Below, one piece after another: positions 42,992 through 50,799 of a stretch of DNA of 64,000 nt. Position numbers and translations under genes: made by a program. Numbering within the stretch: position 1 is the stretch's first letter; the number at the start of each line of letters is the position of its first letter. The notes beneath the pieces are model-generated. The model was not told the DNA's origin. It searched no databases and saw only the letters and a program-made list of their open reading frames with translations. The DNA comes from Streptomyces sp. A012304 (lineage in GTDB: Bacteria; Actinomycetota; Actinomycetes; Streptomycetales; Streptomycetaceae), in contig NZ_BQUN01000012.1 of assembly GCF_026008495.1 (NCBI RefSeq), positions 58,340-122,339 of the forward strand. Reading direction: 5' to 3'.

Positions 42992-44400
42992 GTGGCCCTG
43001 CTTTCGCGATCGGATACAACGTCAACAACGGGGGAGCCGACAGGGCGCCGGGGGGCCGGTACCCGGGCCGGGTGTGCCCGCCCGCCGCCGGCGCGTTCGA
43101 TGGCCTCCCGGTAGCGGGCCACGGTGCCCTCGGCGGCCCGTGCCCAGGTGAACCGCTCCAGCACGCGCTCACGGCCGGCCGCGCCGAGGCGTGCCCGCAG
43201 CTCGGGGTCGCCCAACAGCCGGCTCAGCGCGGCGGCCAGCGCCCCCGCGTCGCCCGGCGGGACGGCCAGGCAGGTCTCCCCGTCGCGCCCGGCGACCTCG
43301 GGTATGGCGCCGCCGGTGGTCGCGACGAGCGGGGTGCCGGTCGCCATGGCCTCGGCGGCCGGCAGCGAGAAGCCCTCGTACAGCGACGGCACGCAGGCGG
43401 CCTCCGCCGAGCGGACCAGGTCGACGAGTTCGGCGTCGGAGATGCCCTTGACGAACTCGACGGCGCCTTCGAGGCCGTAGCGCTCGATCGCCTGCGCGAC
43501 GGGGCCCTCCTGGGGGCGCTTGCCGACGACGACGAGGTGGGCGTGCGGGTGCTCGGTGCGGACCTTGGCGAGCGCCTCGACGAGGAAGACCAGGCCCTTG
43601 AGCGGCACGTCCGCGCTGGACGTCGTCACGATCCGGCCCGGCACGACCGGCACCGAGGGGTCGGGGGCGAACAGGTCGGTGTCGGCGCCGATGTGGACGA
43701 CGTGGATACAGTCCTCGCGCACGCCGAGGTGGTCGACGATCTCCTGGCGGGAGGTGCCGGAGACGGTGAGCACGGACGGCAGGCGGCGGGCGACGCGCTT
43801 CTGCATACGGGTGAAGGCGTACCAGCGGCGCACGGACCAGCGGCGCTGCCGGCCCTCGGCGGCGTCCAGCTCCAACTGCCGGTCCACGGTGATGGGGTGG
43901 TGGACGGTGGTGACGAGCGGCGCGCCGACGTCCCCCAACAGGCCGTATCCAAGGGTCTGGTTGTCGTGCACGACGTCGAACTCGCCGCGCCGGGCGCGCA
44001 GATGGCGGCGGGCGCGCAGGGAGAAGGTCAGCGGCTCGGGGAAACCGCCGGTCCACATGGTGGCCACTTCGAGCGCGTCGATCCAGTCGCGGTACTCGTC
44101 GCGCCCGGGGGTGCGGAAGGGGTCCGGCTGGCGGTAGAGGTCGAGGCTGGGCAGCTCGGTGAGGGAGAGCCGGCCGGTGTGGCCGTCGCCGAGGACGTCG
44201 AGGACGGGATAGGGCTGGGAGCCGATCACCTCGACCCGGTGGCCGAGCCGGACCAGCTCGCGCGAGAGGTGCCGTACGTAGACGCCCTGGCCGCCGCAGA
44301 ACGGGTTTCCCTTGTAGGTGAGGAGCGCGATGTCGAGCGGTCGCCCGCCGTCCGCGGCGAGGTCCTGCGAGGACCCCGCCTGACTGGCCTCAGCGGTCAC
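42985..44400 (-). CDS. Glycosyltransferase family 4
   Basis: 471 residues, GT-B fold. N-terminal acceptor half: LLTYKGNPFCGGQGVYVRHLSRELVRLGHRVEVIG (GGQGVY binding loop near 37). C-terminal donor half: VPGRIVTTSSADVPLKGLVFLVEALAKV near 252, then the GT4 signature VPSLYEGFSLPAAEAMATGTPLVATTGGAIPEV near 345 with E-x7-E. It transfers a sugar from a nucleotide-sugar onto a lipid or glycan at the cytoplasmic face. First gene of the operon; the KstR-like box 55 bp upstream is shared with the divergent TetR gene. Confidence 0.9.
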   Translation of the reverse strand: MTAEASQAGSSQDLAADGGRPLDIALLTYKGNPFCGGQGVYVRHLSRELVRLGHRVEVIGSQPYPVLDVLGDGHTGRLSLTELPSLDLYRQPDPFRTPGRDEYRDWIDALEVATMWTGGFPEPLTFSLRARRHLRARRGEFDVVHDNQTLGYGLLGDVGAPLVTTVHHPITVDRQLELDAAEGRQRRWSVRRWYAFTRMQKRVARRLPSVLTVSGTSRQEIVDHLGVREDCIHVVHIGADTDLFAPDPSVPVVPGRIVTTSSADVPLKGLVFLVEALAKVRTEHPHAHLVVVGKRPQEGPVAQAIERYGLEGAVEFVKGISDAELVDLVRSAEAACVPSLYEGFSLPAAEAMATGTPLVATTGGAIPEVAGRDGETCLAVPPGDAGALAAALSRLLGDPELRARLGAAGRERVLERFTWARAAEGTVARYREAIERAGGGRAHPARVPAPRRPVGSPVVDVVSDRESRATC

Positions 44401-44454
44401 TCCGGGCCCCCTTCTGCCTGCACTGTCCCGCGAGACTACGACGGGACGCTAATC

Positions 44455-44468
44455 TAGAACAAGTTTCA
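44455..44468 (+). promoter_or_regulatory. KstR-like operator between the TetR gene and GT4
   Basis: TAGAACAAGTTTCA fits TnnAACnnGTTnnA exactly. It is 142 bp before the TetR start and 55 bp before the GT4 start, consistent with autoregulation of the repressor. Confidence 0.7.
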
Positions 44469-44609
44469 GACTTGATCGTTCGGGAGGCTCTGAATCTACC
44501 GGCAGGTAAGGGCGCTGTGACCCGTGGATCAGGTGATTCACGCCACGACCGGACGCCTCGTTCTGCTCAGTGATCGCACGCCCTCACCGACTGTCACGGA
44601 ACGGGACCC

Positions 44610-45242
44610 ATGCCTGCGGAAGCCAGCCCTCAGCGCCCCTCCTCCCCGCCTCTGACCGAGCGGCAGGAGGCCCGTCGCCGTCGCATCCTGCACGCGAGCG
44701 CGCAGCTGGCCAGCCGGGGCGGGTTCGACGCGGTGCAGATGCGGGAGGTCGCCGAGAGCTCCCAGGTCGCCCTGGGCACCCTCTACCGCTACTTCCCCTC
44801 CAAGGTGCACCTGCTGGTCGCCACGATGCAGGACCAGTTGGAGCGCATGCACGGGACGCTGCGCAAGAAGCCCCCGGCGGGCGACACCCCGGCCGAGCGG
44901 GTGGCGGAGACCCTGATGCGGGCCTTCCGCGCGCTCCAGCGCGAACCCCATCTGGCGGACGCGATGGTCCGGGCGCTGACCTTCGCCGACCGCAGTGTGT
45001 CCCCCGAGGTCGACCAGGTCTCCCGTCAGACGACGGCGATCATCCTGGACGCGATGGGCCTGGCCGACCCCACGCCCGAGCAGCTCTCCGCGGTCCGCGT
45101 CATCGAGCACACCTGGCACTCGGCGCTGATCACCTGGCTGTCGGGCCGTGCCTCCATCGCCCAGGTGCGGATCGACATCGAGACGGTGTGCCGGCTGATC
45201 GACGTGACGGATCCGCGGGGGCGGCCGCCGGCGGCACGGTAG
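44610..45242 (+). CDS. kstR: KstR-like TetR repressor
   Basis: 210 residues. The DNA-binding domain RRRRILHASAQLASRGGFDAVQMREVAESSQVALGTLYRYFPSKVHLLV (positions 24-72) is almost that of mycobacterial KstR, notably the VQMR-VA and GTLYRYFPSKVHLL parts. The ligand domain also aligns as remembered (ADAMVRALTFADRSVSPEVDQV; HTWHSALITWLSGRAS). KstR represses sterol catabolism and is released by 3-oxo-cholestenoyl-CoA-type ligands. Four matching operators lie in this window, in front of this gene and of the CYP125/FadA5, ALDH/ferredoxin and MaoC operons. A terminator follows. Confidence 0.85.
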   Translation: MPAEASPQRPSSPPLTERQEARRRRILHASAQLASRGGFDAVQMREVAESSQVALGTLYRYFPSKVHLLVATMQDQLERMHGTLRKKPPAGDTPAERVAETLMRAFRALQREPHLADAMVRALTFADRSVSPEVDQVSRQTTAIILDAMGLADPTPEQLSAVRVIEHTWHSALITWLSGRASIAQVRIDIETVCRLIDVTDPRGRPPAAR

Positions 45243-45270
45243 GCGCCACGGCGTCCGGGGGCACGGAACG

Positions 45271-45298
45271 GCCCGGGCGCGCAATGCGGCCCGGGCAC
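45271..45298. terminator. GC-rich bidirectional hairpin
   Basis: Two copies of GCCCGGGC flank GCGCAATGCG, forming a strong stem usable from both sides. It ends the repressor transcript on the plus strand and lies 20 bp past the riboswitch-like RNA on the minus strand. Confidence 0.7.
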
Positions 45299-45317
45299 GT
45301 GAAGGACCTACGAGACG

Positions 45318-45425
45318 GGTTCCCTTCGCCGGTATTACCCGGATCAGGTATTGGGGGTCGCCTTCCGGCCCGACTACTGCCTTCCGGCCTCTCAGCCCGA
45401 CCGTCGACGTCGGCTACCGGCGGAT
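45318..45425 (-). ncRNA. TPP-riboswitch-like element without a downstream gene
   Basis: On the minus strand the 3' half, ACCTGATCCGGGTAATACCG directly followed by GCGAAGGGAA (positions 45347 down to 45319), is the conserved THI-box arm that binds the pyrophosphate of thiamine diphosphate. GGGCTGAGAG (45399-45390) matches the pyrimidine-sensing junction. Between the two, about 30 nt carry two copies of GGCCGGAAGGC where only a few bases are usual, and the 5' P1/P2 strands are not clear. Downstream on this strand is a terminator hairpin and then the antisense of the repressor gene, so no thiamine gene is controlled here. Degenerate or orphan riboswitch. Confidence 0.55.
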
Positions 45426-45512
45426 GCCGTGGCTTGCGCCTCGGCGTCTCGCCGAAGTCGGCTACTCCGGTCGAACTCCCTCACTCGCCCCGTAGGCCAA
45501 TACCAGAATAGA

Positions 45513-45530
45513 ACGTCCTAATCCGGACGT
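45513..45530. promoter_or_regulatory. Inverted repeat after the ferredoxin gene
   Basis: ACGTCC-TAATCC-GGACGT in an unusually AT-rich patch (45495-45560) downstream of the ferredoxin stop. TATTCT on the minus strand just beyond (45508-45503) could be the -10 of the riboswitch-like RNA. Weak evidence. Confidence 0.35.
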
Positions 45531-45561
45531 AACCCCCCTGGCTCAATTAATTCATGATTTT

Positions 45562-45795
45562 TTACTCCTCCGGCGGGAACACCGCCTCCCCGCTGCCCAC
45601 CAGCGTGATCGTGATGGCCTCCACCGGGCAGCTCTCGGCCGCCGCCAGCACCCGCTCGTTCGCGTCGGCGTCGGGGTCCACCGGGCGGGACTGGCGGGCG
45701 GTGTCCAGCCGGAAGCCGTCCGGTGCGTGGTGGAGGCACTGGGCGGAGCCGATGCACAGGGAGCGGTCGACCTCGACGTGCCAGCGATCCCCCAT
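45562..45795 (-). CDS. [3Fe-4S]-type ferredoxin
   Basis: 77 residues. Cluster ligands C14-x5-C20 and C56-P, lacking the fourth cysteine of [4Fe-4S] proteins, as in P450-partner ferredoxins (SoyB, FdxD type). GSAQC and the ESCPVEAI ending are characteristic. It hands electrons from a reductase to a cytochrome P450; the CYP125 gene 10 kb away in the same predicted regulon is the natural client. It starts 8 bp after the aldehyde dehydrogenase stop, so both share the operon controlled from 47320-47353. Confidence 0.9.
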   Translation of the reverse strand: MGDRWHVEVDRSLCIGSAQCLHHAPDGFRLDTARQSRPVDPDADANERVLAAAESCPVEAITITLVGSGEAVFPPEE

Positions 45796-45803
45796 GACGG
45801 CCC

Positions 45804-47261
45804 TCAGCCCTCCCAGCCGGCGGGCAGGTGGATCATCTTGTGCTCCAGGTACTCCCCGTACCCCTCGGGCCCGAACTCCCGGCCCAGCCCGGAGTTCTTG
45901 TAGCCGCCGAACGGGCCGAGCATGTCCAGGCTGAAGGTGTTCACCGAGTAGGTGCCGGTACGGACCCGGCGCGCGACCTCGATGCCGTGCTCGACGTCCG
46001 CCGTCCACACGCTGCCGCTCAGCCCGTAGTCGGAGTCGTTGGCGATCTTCAGGGCCTCGGACTCGTCGCCGTAGGGCAGCAGGCAGATCACCGGGCCGAA
46101 GATCTCCTCGCGGGCGACGCGCATGGAGTTGTCGACGTCTCCGAAGAGGGTCGGTTCGACGTACCAGCCGCGCTCCAGGCCGGCCGGGCGGCCGCCACCG
46201 GTGAGGATCTTGGCGCCCTCCTCCTGGCCGATGCGGATGTAGTCGAGGTTGCGCCGCTGCTGGCGCCGGGCCACGAGCGGGCCGACCTGGGTCGCCGGGT
46301 CCAGCGGGTCGCCGACGACCAGCGCGCTCGCGGCGGCCGCGAAGGCGTCGGCGAACTCGTCGTAGCGGGAGCGGGGCAGCAGGATGCGGGTCTGGGCGAC
46401 GCAGGCCTGCCCGTTGTTCATCCAGGCGGCCGGGACGATCCCGGCGACGGCCGTCTCCACGTCCGCGTCCGGCAGGACGACCGCCGCCGACTTGCCGCCG
46501 AGTTCGAGGGTGACCCGGGTCAGGTTGCGGGCGGCGACCTCCATCACGCGCTTGCCCGCCGCCACCGATCCGGTGAAGGAGACCTTGTCGACGCCGGGGT
46601 GCCCGACCAGGTACTCGCTCACCTCACGGTCGGCCGGGAGGATGGACAGCACACCCTCCGGGAGGCCCGCCTCCCGGGCGATCTCCGCCAGCAGATAGGC
46701 GTCCAGCGGCGATTCGGGCGACGGCTTGAGGACGACCGTGCAGCCGGCGAGCAGCGCGGGGGCGAGCTTGGCTGCGGCGACGAACTGCGGGACGTTCCAG
46801 GGGGCGACGGCCGCGACCACCCCGGCCGGCTCGCGCCGTACGAGGATCTTCCCGAGGACGCCGTCGCGCCGCTCCTCGTACGGGAAGCCACGGGCGACGG
46901 TGATCGCCGCGTCCCACACCATCATCGCCCCGAGGGCCTGCGCGAGGACGCTCCAGGAGTACGGGGAGCCGTTCTCGGAGGAGATGACGCGGGCGATCTC
47001 CTCGTGGCGGGCGGCGATGCCGTCCTTGATACGGCTGACGACGGCGATCCGCTCGTCGAGGGAGAGCCGCGGCCAGGGCCCCTCGTCGAAGGCCCGGCGG
47101 GCCGCCTCGACCGCGCGGTCCACATCGGCCGGCGAGGCGTGCGGGACGCGGCCGATGACCTCCTCGGTGTGCGGGGAGATCACCTCGATCACGTCCTTGC
47201 CGAGGGGGTCGGTCAGCTCCCCACCGATGAACAGCTGCCGGTGTTCCACGAGCTCGGTCAT
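45804..47261 (-). CDS. NAD(P)-dependent aldehyde dehydrogenase
   Basis: 485 residues, full ALDH length. Conserved blocks: VAPWNVPQ near 152 (Asn of the oxyanion hole), KPSPESPLDA, FTGSVAAGKRV, catalytic Glu in LELGGKSA near 252, nucleophile in NNGQAC near 286, EEIFGPVICLLPY near 388 and PFGGYKNSGLGREFG near the end. It oxidises an aldehyde to the acid, here plausibly the C26 aldehyde formed by CYP125 or a related side-chain aldehyde; mycobacterial KstR regulons also contain such an enzyme. KstR-like box and CTGACG palindrome lie 60-90 bp upstream. Confidence 0.9.
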   Translation of the reverse strand: MTELVEHRQLFIGGELTDPLGKDVIEVISPHTEEVIGRVPHASPADVDRAVEAARRAFDEGPWPRLSLDERIAVVSRIKDGIAARHEEIARVISSENGSPYSWSVLAQALGAMMVWDAAITVARGFPYEERRDGVLGKILVRREPAGVVAAVAPWNVPQFVAAAKLAPALLAGCTVVLKPSPESPLDAYLLAEIAREAGLPEGVLSILPADREVSEYLVGHPGVDKVSFTGSVAAGKRVMEVAARNLTRVTLELGGKSAAVVLPDADVETAVAGIVPAAWMNNGQACVAQTRILLPRSRYDEFADAFAAAASALVVGDPLDPATQVGPLVARRQQRRNLDYIRIGQEEGAKILTGGGRPAGLERGWYVEPTLFGDVDNSMRVAREEIFGPVICLLPYGDESEALKIANDSDYGLSGSVWTADVEHGIEVARRVRTGTYSVNTFSLDMLGPFGGYKNSGLGREFGPEGYGEYLEHKMIHLPAGWEG

Positions 47262-47319
47262 GGCGTCCGCCTCCCGGGAAGGGCCTGTGCTGCCTGTTGC
47301 CGCCGCCTGCTGTTTCGTT

Positions 47320-47335
47320 TCTGACGGTGTTTCAG
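47320..47335. promoter_or_regulatory. CTGACG-n5-TCAG palindrome, copy 3
   Basis: TCTGACGGTGTTTCAG, 59 bp upstream of the aldehyde dehydrogenase start and immediately beside the KstR-like box at 47340. Confidence 0.5.
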
Positions 47336-47339
47336 GAAC

Positions 47340-47353
47340 TGATACCAGTTCTA
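47340..47353 (-). promoter_or_regulatory. KstR-like operator between ALDH and the MBL gene
   Basis: On the minus strand TAGAACTGGTATCA, one base from TnnAACnnGTTnnA and the same GTA variant as the box at 57457. It lies inside a wider GAACTG-n4-CAGTTC dyad (47336-47351) and could control both divergent genes. Confidence 0.6.
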
Positions 47354-47392
47354 GTTATAGTGAGCAATGGCCGCGCGACGGAGGGGACTTCC

Positions 47393-48439
47393 ATGACGCA
47401 GACCTACGACCACGGCGCGCCGACCCGGGACCACGGCGGCGGCGTCCGCTCCCTGCGGGTCCCCATCCCGGACAACCCCCTCGGACACACGCTGGTGTAC
47501 GTCGTCGACACCGACCGCGGCCCGGTGCTGGTCGACACCGGCTGGGACGACCCGGCGTCCTGGGAGACGCTGACGGCGGGACTGACGGCCCTCGGCACCT
47601 CCGTCACCGAGCTGTACGGCGTCGTGATCACCCACCACCACCCCGACCACCACGGTCTGTCGGGCCGCGTCCGCGAGGCCTCCGGCGCCTGGGTCGCGAT
47701 GCACGCGGCGGACGCCGCCATCGTGCGGCGGACCCGCCGGACCCGCCCCGAGCGCTGGTACACGTACATGACGGACAAGCTGGTGGCGGCCGGCGCGCCC
47801 GAGGAGCACGTGGCCCCGCTGCGCACCGGGCCCCGCCGCGCCCTCCCCGGCCTCTCCCCCGCCCTGCCCGACCGTGAGATCACCCCCGGCGAACTCCTCG
47901 ACCTGCCGGGCCGCCGGCTGCGCGCCGTCTGGACCCCGGGCCACACACCGGGCCATGTCTGCCTCCACCTGGAGGAGGACCATCCCGCCCGGCTCCCGGG
48001 GCGGGGACGGCTGTTCTCCGGCGACCACCTGCTGCCCGGGATCACCCCGCACATCGGCCTGTACGAGGACCCCGACGACACCACCGTCACCGACCCCCTC
48101 GGCGACTACCTCGACTCACTGGAACGCGTCGGCCGCCTCGCCCCCGCCGAGGTCCTCCCCGCCCACCAGCACGTCTTCACCGACGCCCCGTCCCGGGTGC
48201 GGGAGCTGCTCACCCACCACGAGGCCCGCCTCACCGCCCTGCTCTCCCTCCTCGCCGAACCGCTCACCCCCTGGCAGCTCGCCGAGCGCATGGAGTGGAA
48301 CCGCCCCTGGGCACAGATCCCGTACGGCTCCCGGAACATCGCGGTGTCCGAGGCGGAGGCCCACCTGCGCCGCCTGGTGAAACTGGGCCGCGCGGAGGCG
48401 GTGGCGGGGGACGAGCCGGTGCGCTACGTGGCGGTGTGA
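47393..48439 (+). CDS. MBL-fold metallohydrolase
   Basis: 348 residues; ATG chosen for GGAGGGGA 6 bp upstream. Metallo-beta-lactamase core: VLVDTGW near 44, ITHHHPDHHG near 80 (HxHxDH), WTPGHTPGHVCLHL near 183 (third His), LFSGDHLLPGI near 207 (bridging Asp), LPAHQHVF near 258. The C-terminal 80 residues form a winged-helix-like tail (LTPWQLAERMEWNRPW ... AEAHLRRLVKLGRA) as in LACTB2-like hydrolases. Likely a thioester or phosphodiester hydrolase; an acyl-CoA thioester would fit the sterol regulon. A KstR-like box sits 40 bp upstream. Confidence 0.88.
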   Translation: MTQTYDHGAPTRDHGGGVRSLRVPIPDNPLGHTLVYVVDTDRGPVLVDTGWDDPASWETLTAGLTALGTSVTELYGVVITHHHPDHHGLSGRVREASGAWVAMHAADAAIVRRTRRTRPERWYTYMTDKLVAAGAPEEHVAPLRTGPRRALPGLSPALPDREITPGELLDLPGRRLRAVWTPGHTPGHVCLHLEEDHPARLPGRGRLFSGDHLLPGITPHIGLYEDPDDTTVTDPLGDYLDSLERVGRLAPAEVLPAHQHVFTDAPSRVRELLTHHEARLTALLSLLAEPLTPWQLAERMEWNRPWAQIPYGSRNIAVSEAEAHLRRLVKLGRAEAVAGDEPVRYVAV

Positions 48440-48463
48440 ATCCCGATCGCGCCGGGACGGGGC

Positions 48464-48595
48464 CCTGATATCAAGATCGGCCACTACGAGGACACGTTCC
48501 GCCGCGCCCCCGACGGCGACTGGCTCATGGAGAGCCGCACCCTGTTCCTCCCGTTCGGCGGTCCGACCCCCACCGCCGCCCCACCGACGACCTGA
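48464..48595 (+). pseudogene. C-terminal remnant of a SnoaL/NTF2-like protein
   Basis: The frame reads KIGHYEDTFRRAPDGDWLMESRTLFLPFGG and stops at 48595. This is the characteristic last strand pair of SnoaL-4 / NTF2-like proteins (YEDTFVRT-DGWR). No start codon or N-terminal part is present; the MBL gene ends 25 bp upstream. A fragment left by deletion, overlapping the 3' end of the phosphotransferase gene on the other strand. Confidence 0.5.
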
Positions 48596-49274
48596 TCAAC
48601 TCCTCGGCCGCCCCGAGGAGTCCGACCTCCTGGGGGCTCATCGTCGGGTTGGCCGCCCGCCGCCGGAGAGCCTCCGCCAAGCCCTCCTCCGTGAGGGAGG
48701 ACGGGTCGGCGAGCAGGGCGGTGAGTGTCGCGCGGGCCGGGGCGGCGACCGCCTGGGCCGAGACGGCGACCTGGGCGAGGATCACCGCGGACGTCCCCCA
48801 GTCCAGACCCGGATCGCCCTCCTGCGCGTTGGCCCAGTCGATGACGCGGGGACCGTCGGGGGTGAGGATCACGTTGTCGGGGTGGAGGTCGAGGTGCAGA
48901 ACGCACGCGTCCGGCGAGGAGAGCCCCGGGACGGCGTGCAGCTCACGCAGTAGCCGGGCCAGCACCTCGCCCGCCTCCTCGGAGTCCAGCGTGCCCGCCG
49001 CGAACGCCTGGACCATCGTCGGCCCGTGCAGCCGTTCCATCACCAGGTCGGCGCCCGGGCCCGCGGGCCGTACGGCGGGCGCGGGGTAACCGTGGGCACG
49101 GACGTGCGCCATGACCGCCCCCTCGGCCGCCGCGTCGCCGTACCCCTCGCGGTCGCGGCGCAGCACCCACGCCTCGTCGATCTCGTACACGTCGGCCGTA
49201 CGGCCCGAACCGAGCAGCCGGCCCGGAGCCTTCCCCGTCGTCCCGGTCGTCCCCGTCGTCCCCGTCGTCGTCAT
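48525..49274 (-). CDS. APH family phosphotransferase
   Basis: 249 residues. After a GTTGTTGTTG low-complexity start come LLGSGRTADVYEID (P-loop, near 20), VLRRDREG (Lys replaced by Arg-rich stretch), VLHLDLHPDNVILTPDGPRVIDWANA (HxDxxxxN Brenner motif and DW, near 150-172) and DPGLDWG. It is an aminoglycoside-phosphotransferase-like kinase of the choline/aminoglycoside type; substrate not identifiable. TAGGTT lies 8 bp before the ATG, so it is probably leaderless. The last 20 residues overlap the SnoaL remnant and may be non-native. Confidence 0.8.
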   Translation of the reverse strand: MTTTGTTGTTGTTGKAPGRLLGSGRTADVYEIDEAWVLRRDREGYGDAAAEGAVMAHVRAHGYPAPAVRPAGPGADLVMERLHGPTMVQAFAAGTLDSEEAGEVLARLLRELHAVPGLSSPDACVLHLDLHPDNVILTPDGPRVIDWANAQEGDPGLDWGTSAVILAQVAVSAQAVAAPARATLTALLADPSSLTEEGLAEALRRRAANPTMSPQEVGLLGAAEELIRSSVGRRWGSDRRTGGTGCGSP

Positions 49275-49334
49275 GATGCCGAACCTAGCGGCGGGCGGAC
49301 GCCCCTCCAAGGCCTTGTTTACGGGCGAGTAGAG

Positions 49335-49440
49335 TAGCGGGGTGTCATCACACCCGTACGGGGGGAAGCCGGTGCAATTCCGGCGCTGACCCGCAACCGT
49401 GAGCCACCCCGTGGCGAGCCGGACCACCCCGGACGGGACG
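49335..49440 (+). ncRNA. Cobalamin riboswitch
   Basis: The leader contains GGGGAAGCCGGTGCAATTCC followed by GGCGCTGACCCGCAACCGTG (49360-49400), the conserved core of adenosylcobalamin-sensing riboswitches, and a B12-box-like GAGCCGGACCACC near 49415. Further GC-rich hairpins (49452-49477) lie before the ATG at 49561. It should shut down the downstream uptake operon when cobalamin is plentiful. Confidence 0.9.
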
Positions 49441-49560
49441 TGACCGGCTCGCGTGCGCCGGCACCGGCCGCCGCACGGCACCGTCGAGGAACGCGGAGCC
49501 GAGCCGCCGGGGTGTCCCGTGCTGCCCGGCTCCCCGTACAGGGAGAGGCATCCGCCGATC

Positions 49561-50799
49561 ATGAACGTCCGCCGCAGCGCCGCGGTCCTGGCCGCCACCG
49601 CAGTGATCGGCGCGGCCGCCGCGCCCGCCGTCGCCGCCGACCCCACCCCTTCCGCCTCGCCGTCCGTGGCGCTCCCGTCGGGCCTGTACGGCGGCACGGA
49701 CCCGACGTACGACGGTGTCTGGCGGCAGTCGCTGGCCCTGCTCGCGCAGGACACCGTCGGGGTGCGTCCGTCGGCGAAGGCCGTGGACTGGCTGACCGGG
49801 CAGCAGTGCGCGAACGGCGCCTTCGCCGCGTTCCGCGCCGACCCGGCCAAGGCCTGCGACGCACAGCTCATGGTCGACACCAACAGCACGGCCGCAGCCG
49901 TCCAGGCCCTCGCCGCCCTCGGCGGCCACGACACCGCCATCGACAAGGCCGTCACCTGGCTGAAGTCCGCGCAGAACGCGGACGGCGGCTGGGGTTACGC
50001 CCCCGGCGGCGCCAGCGACACCAACTCGACGTCCCTGGTCATCGGCGCGCTGACCGCGGCCGGTGAGAAGTCGGGCGAGGCGCTCAAGGGCGGCCAGTCG
50101 CCCTACGACGCCCTGGTGAAGCTGTCCCTGCCCTGCACCGGCGCCGGCTCGGGTGCCTTCGCCTTCCAGCCCGACAAGGCGGGCAAGCTCGCCGCCAACG
50201 CCGACGCCACGGCGGCGGGCGTCCTCGGCGCGCTCGGCAAGGGTCTGGCGCCCAAGGCGGGCCGGCCGGCGGACGCCACCTGCGCGGACGCGGGCTACCC
50301 GACCCCGCAGCAGGCCGCGGCCAACGGCGCCGCGTACCTGGCGAAGGCGGTCGCGAAGGACGGATACCTGAAGTCGGTGCTCCCGGGCGCCGCGGACCAG
50401 CCGGACTACGGCAACACGGCCGACGCGGTCGTCGCGCTCGCCGCGCAGGGCGGCGCCGAGCGGGCGCGCACACCGCTCACCTGGCTCCAGCGCAACGCCG
50501 CCGCCTGGGCGAAGCAGAGCGGCCCCGCCGCCTACGCCCAGCTGGTCTTCGCGGCCCACGCGACGGGCACCGACCCGCGCTCCTTCGGCGGCACGGACCT
50601 GGTCGCGGCCCTGAACGCGACGGGTCCGGCACCGCAGGACAGCGAGAAGCCCACGCCCTCCCAGAAGCAGGACGACGAGGACTCCGACGGCAAGGACTCC
50701 GACGACGGCTACGGCACCTGGTGGACCGTCGGCGTCTTCCTCGTCGCCGGCATCGGCATCGGCTTCCTGATCAGCGGCCGCAGGAAGCGGCAGCCGTGA
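49561..50799 (+). CDS. Secreted, membrane-anchored alpha/alpha-barrel protein of the cobalamin operon
   Basis: 412 residues. Signal peptide 1-25 (VLAATAVIGAAAAPAVAA). Residues about 45-355 are helical-hairpin repeats (ALLAQDTVGVRPSAKAVDWLTGQQCANGAF; VDTNSTAAAVQALAALGGHDTAIDKAVTWLKSAQNADGGWGY; SDTNSTSLVIGALTAAG) of the prenyltransferase/terpenoid-cyclase fold. An acidic Lys/Asp linker and a C-terminal anchor (TVGVFLVAGIGIGFLISGRRKR) hold it on the outer face. It directly follows the B12 riboswitch and overlaps the next gene (GTGA). The vertebrate B12 carriers transcobalamin and intrinsic factor use this same barrel for cobalamin; binding here is inferred. Confidence 0.82.
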   Translation: MNVRRSAAVLAATAVIGAAAAPAVAADPTPSASPSVALPSGLYGGTDPTYDGVWRQSLALLAQDTVGVRPSAKAVDWLTGQQCANGAFAAFRADPAKACDAQLMVDTNSTAAAVQALAALGGHDTAIDKAVTWLKSAQNADGGWGYAPGGASDTNSTSLVIGALTAAGEKSGEALKGGQSPYDALVKLSLPCTGAGSGAFAFQPDKAGKLAANADATAAGVLGALGKGLAPKAGRPADATCADAGYPTPQQAAANGAAYLAKAVAKDGYLKSVLPGAADQPDYGNTADAVVALAAQGGAERARTPLTWLQRNAAAWAKQSGPAAYAQLVFAAHATGTDPRSFGGTDLVAALNATGPAPQDSEKPTPSQKQDDEDSDGKDSDDGYGTWWTVGVFLVAGIGIGFLISGRRKRQP

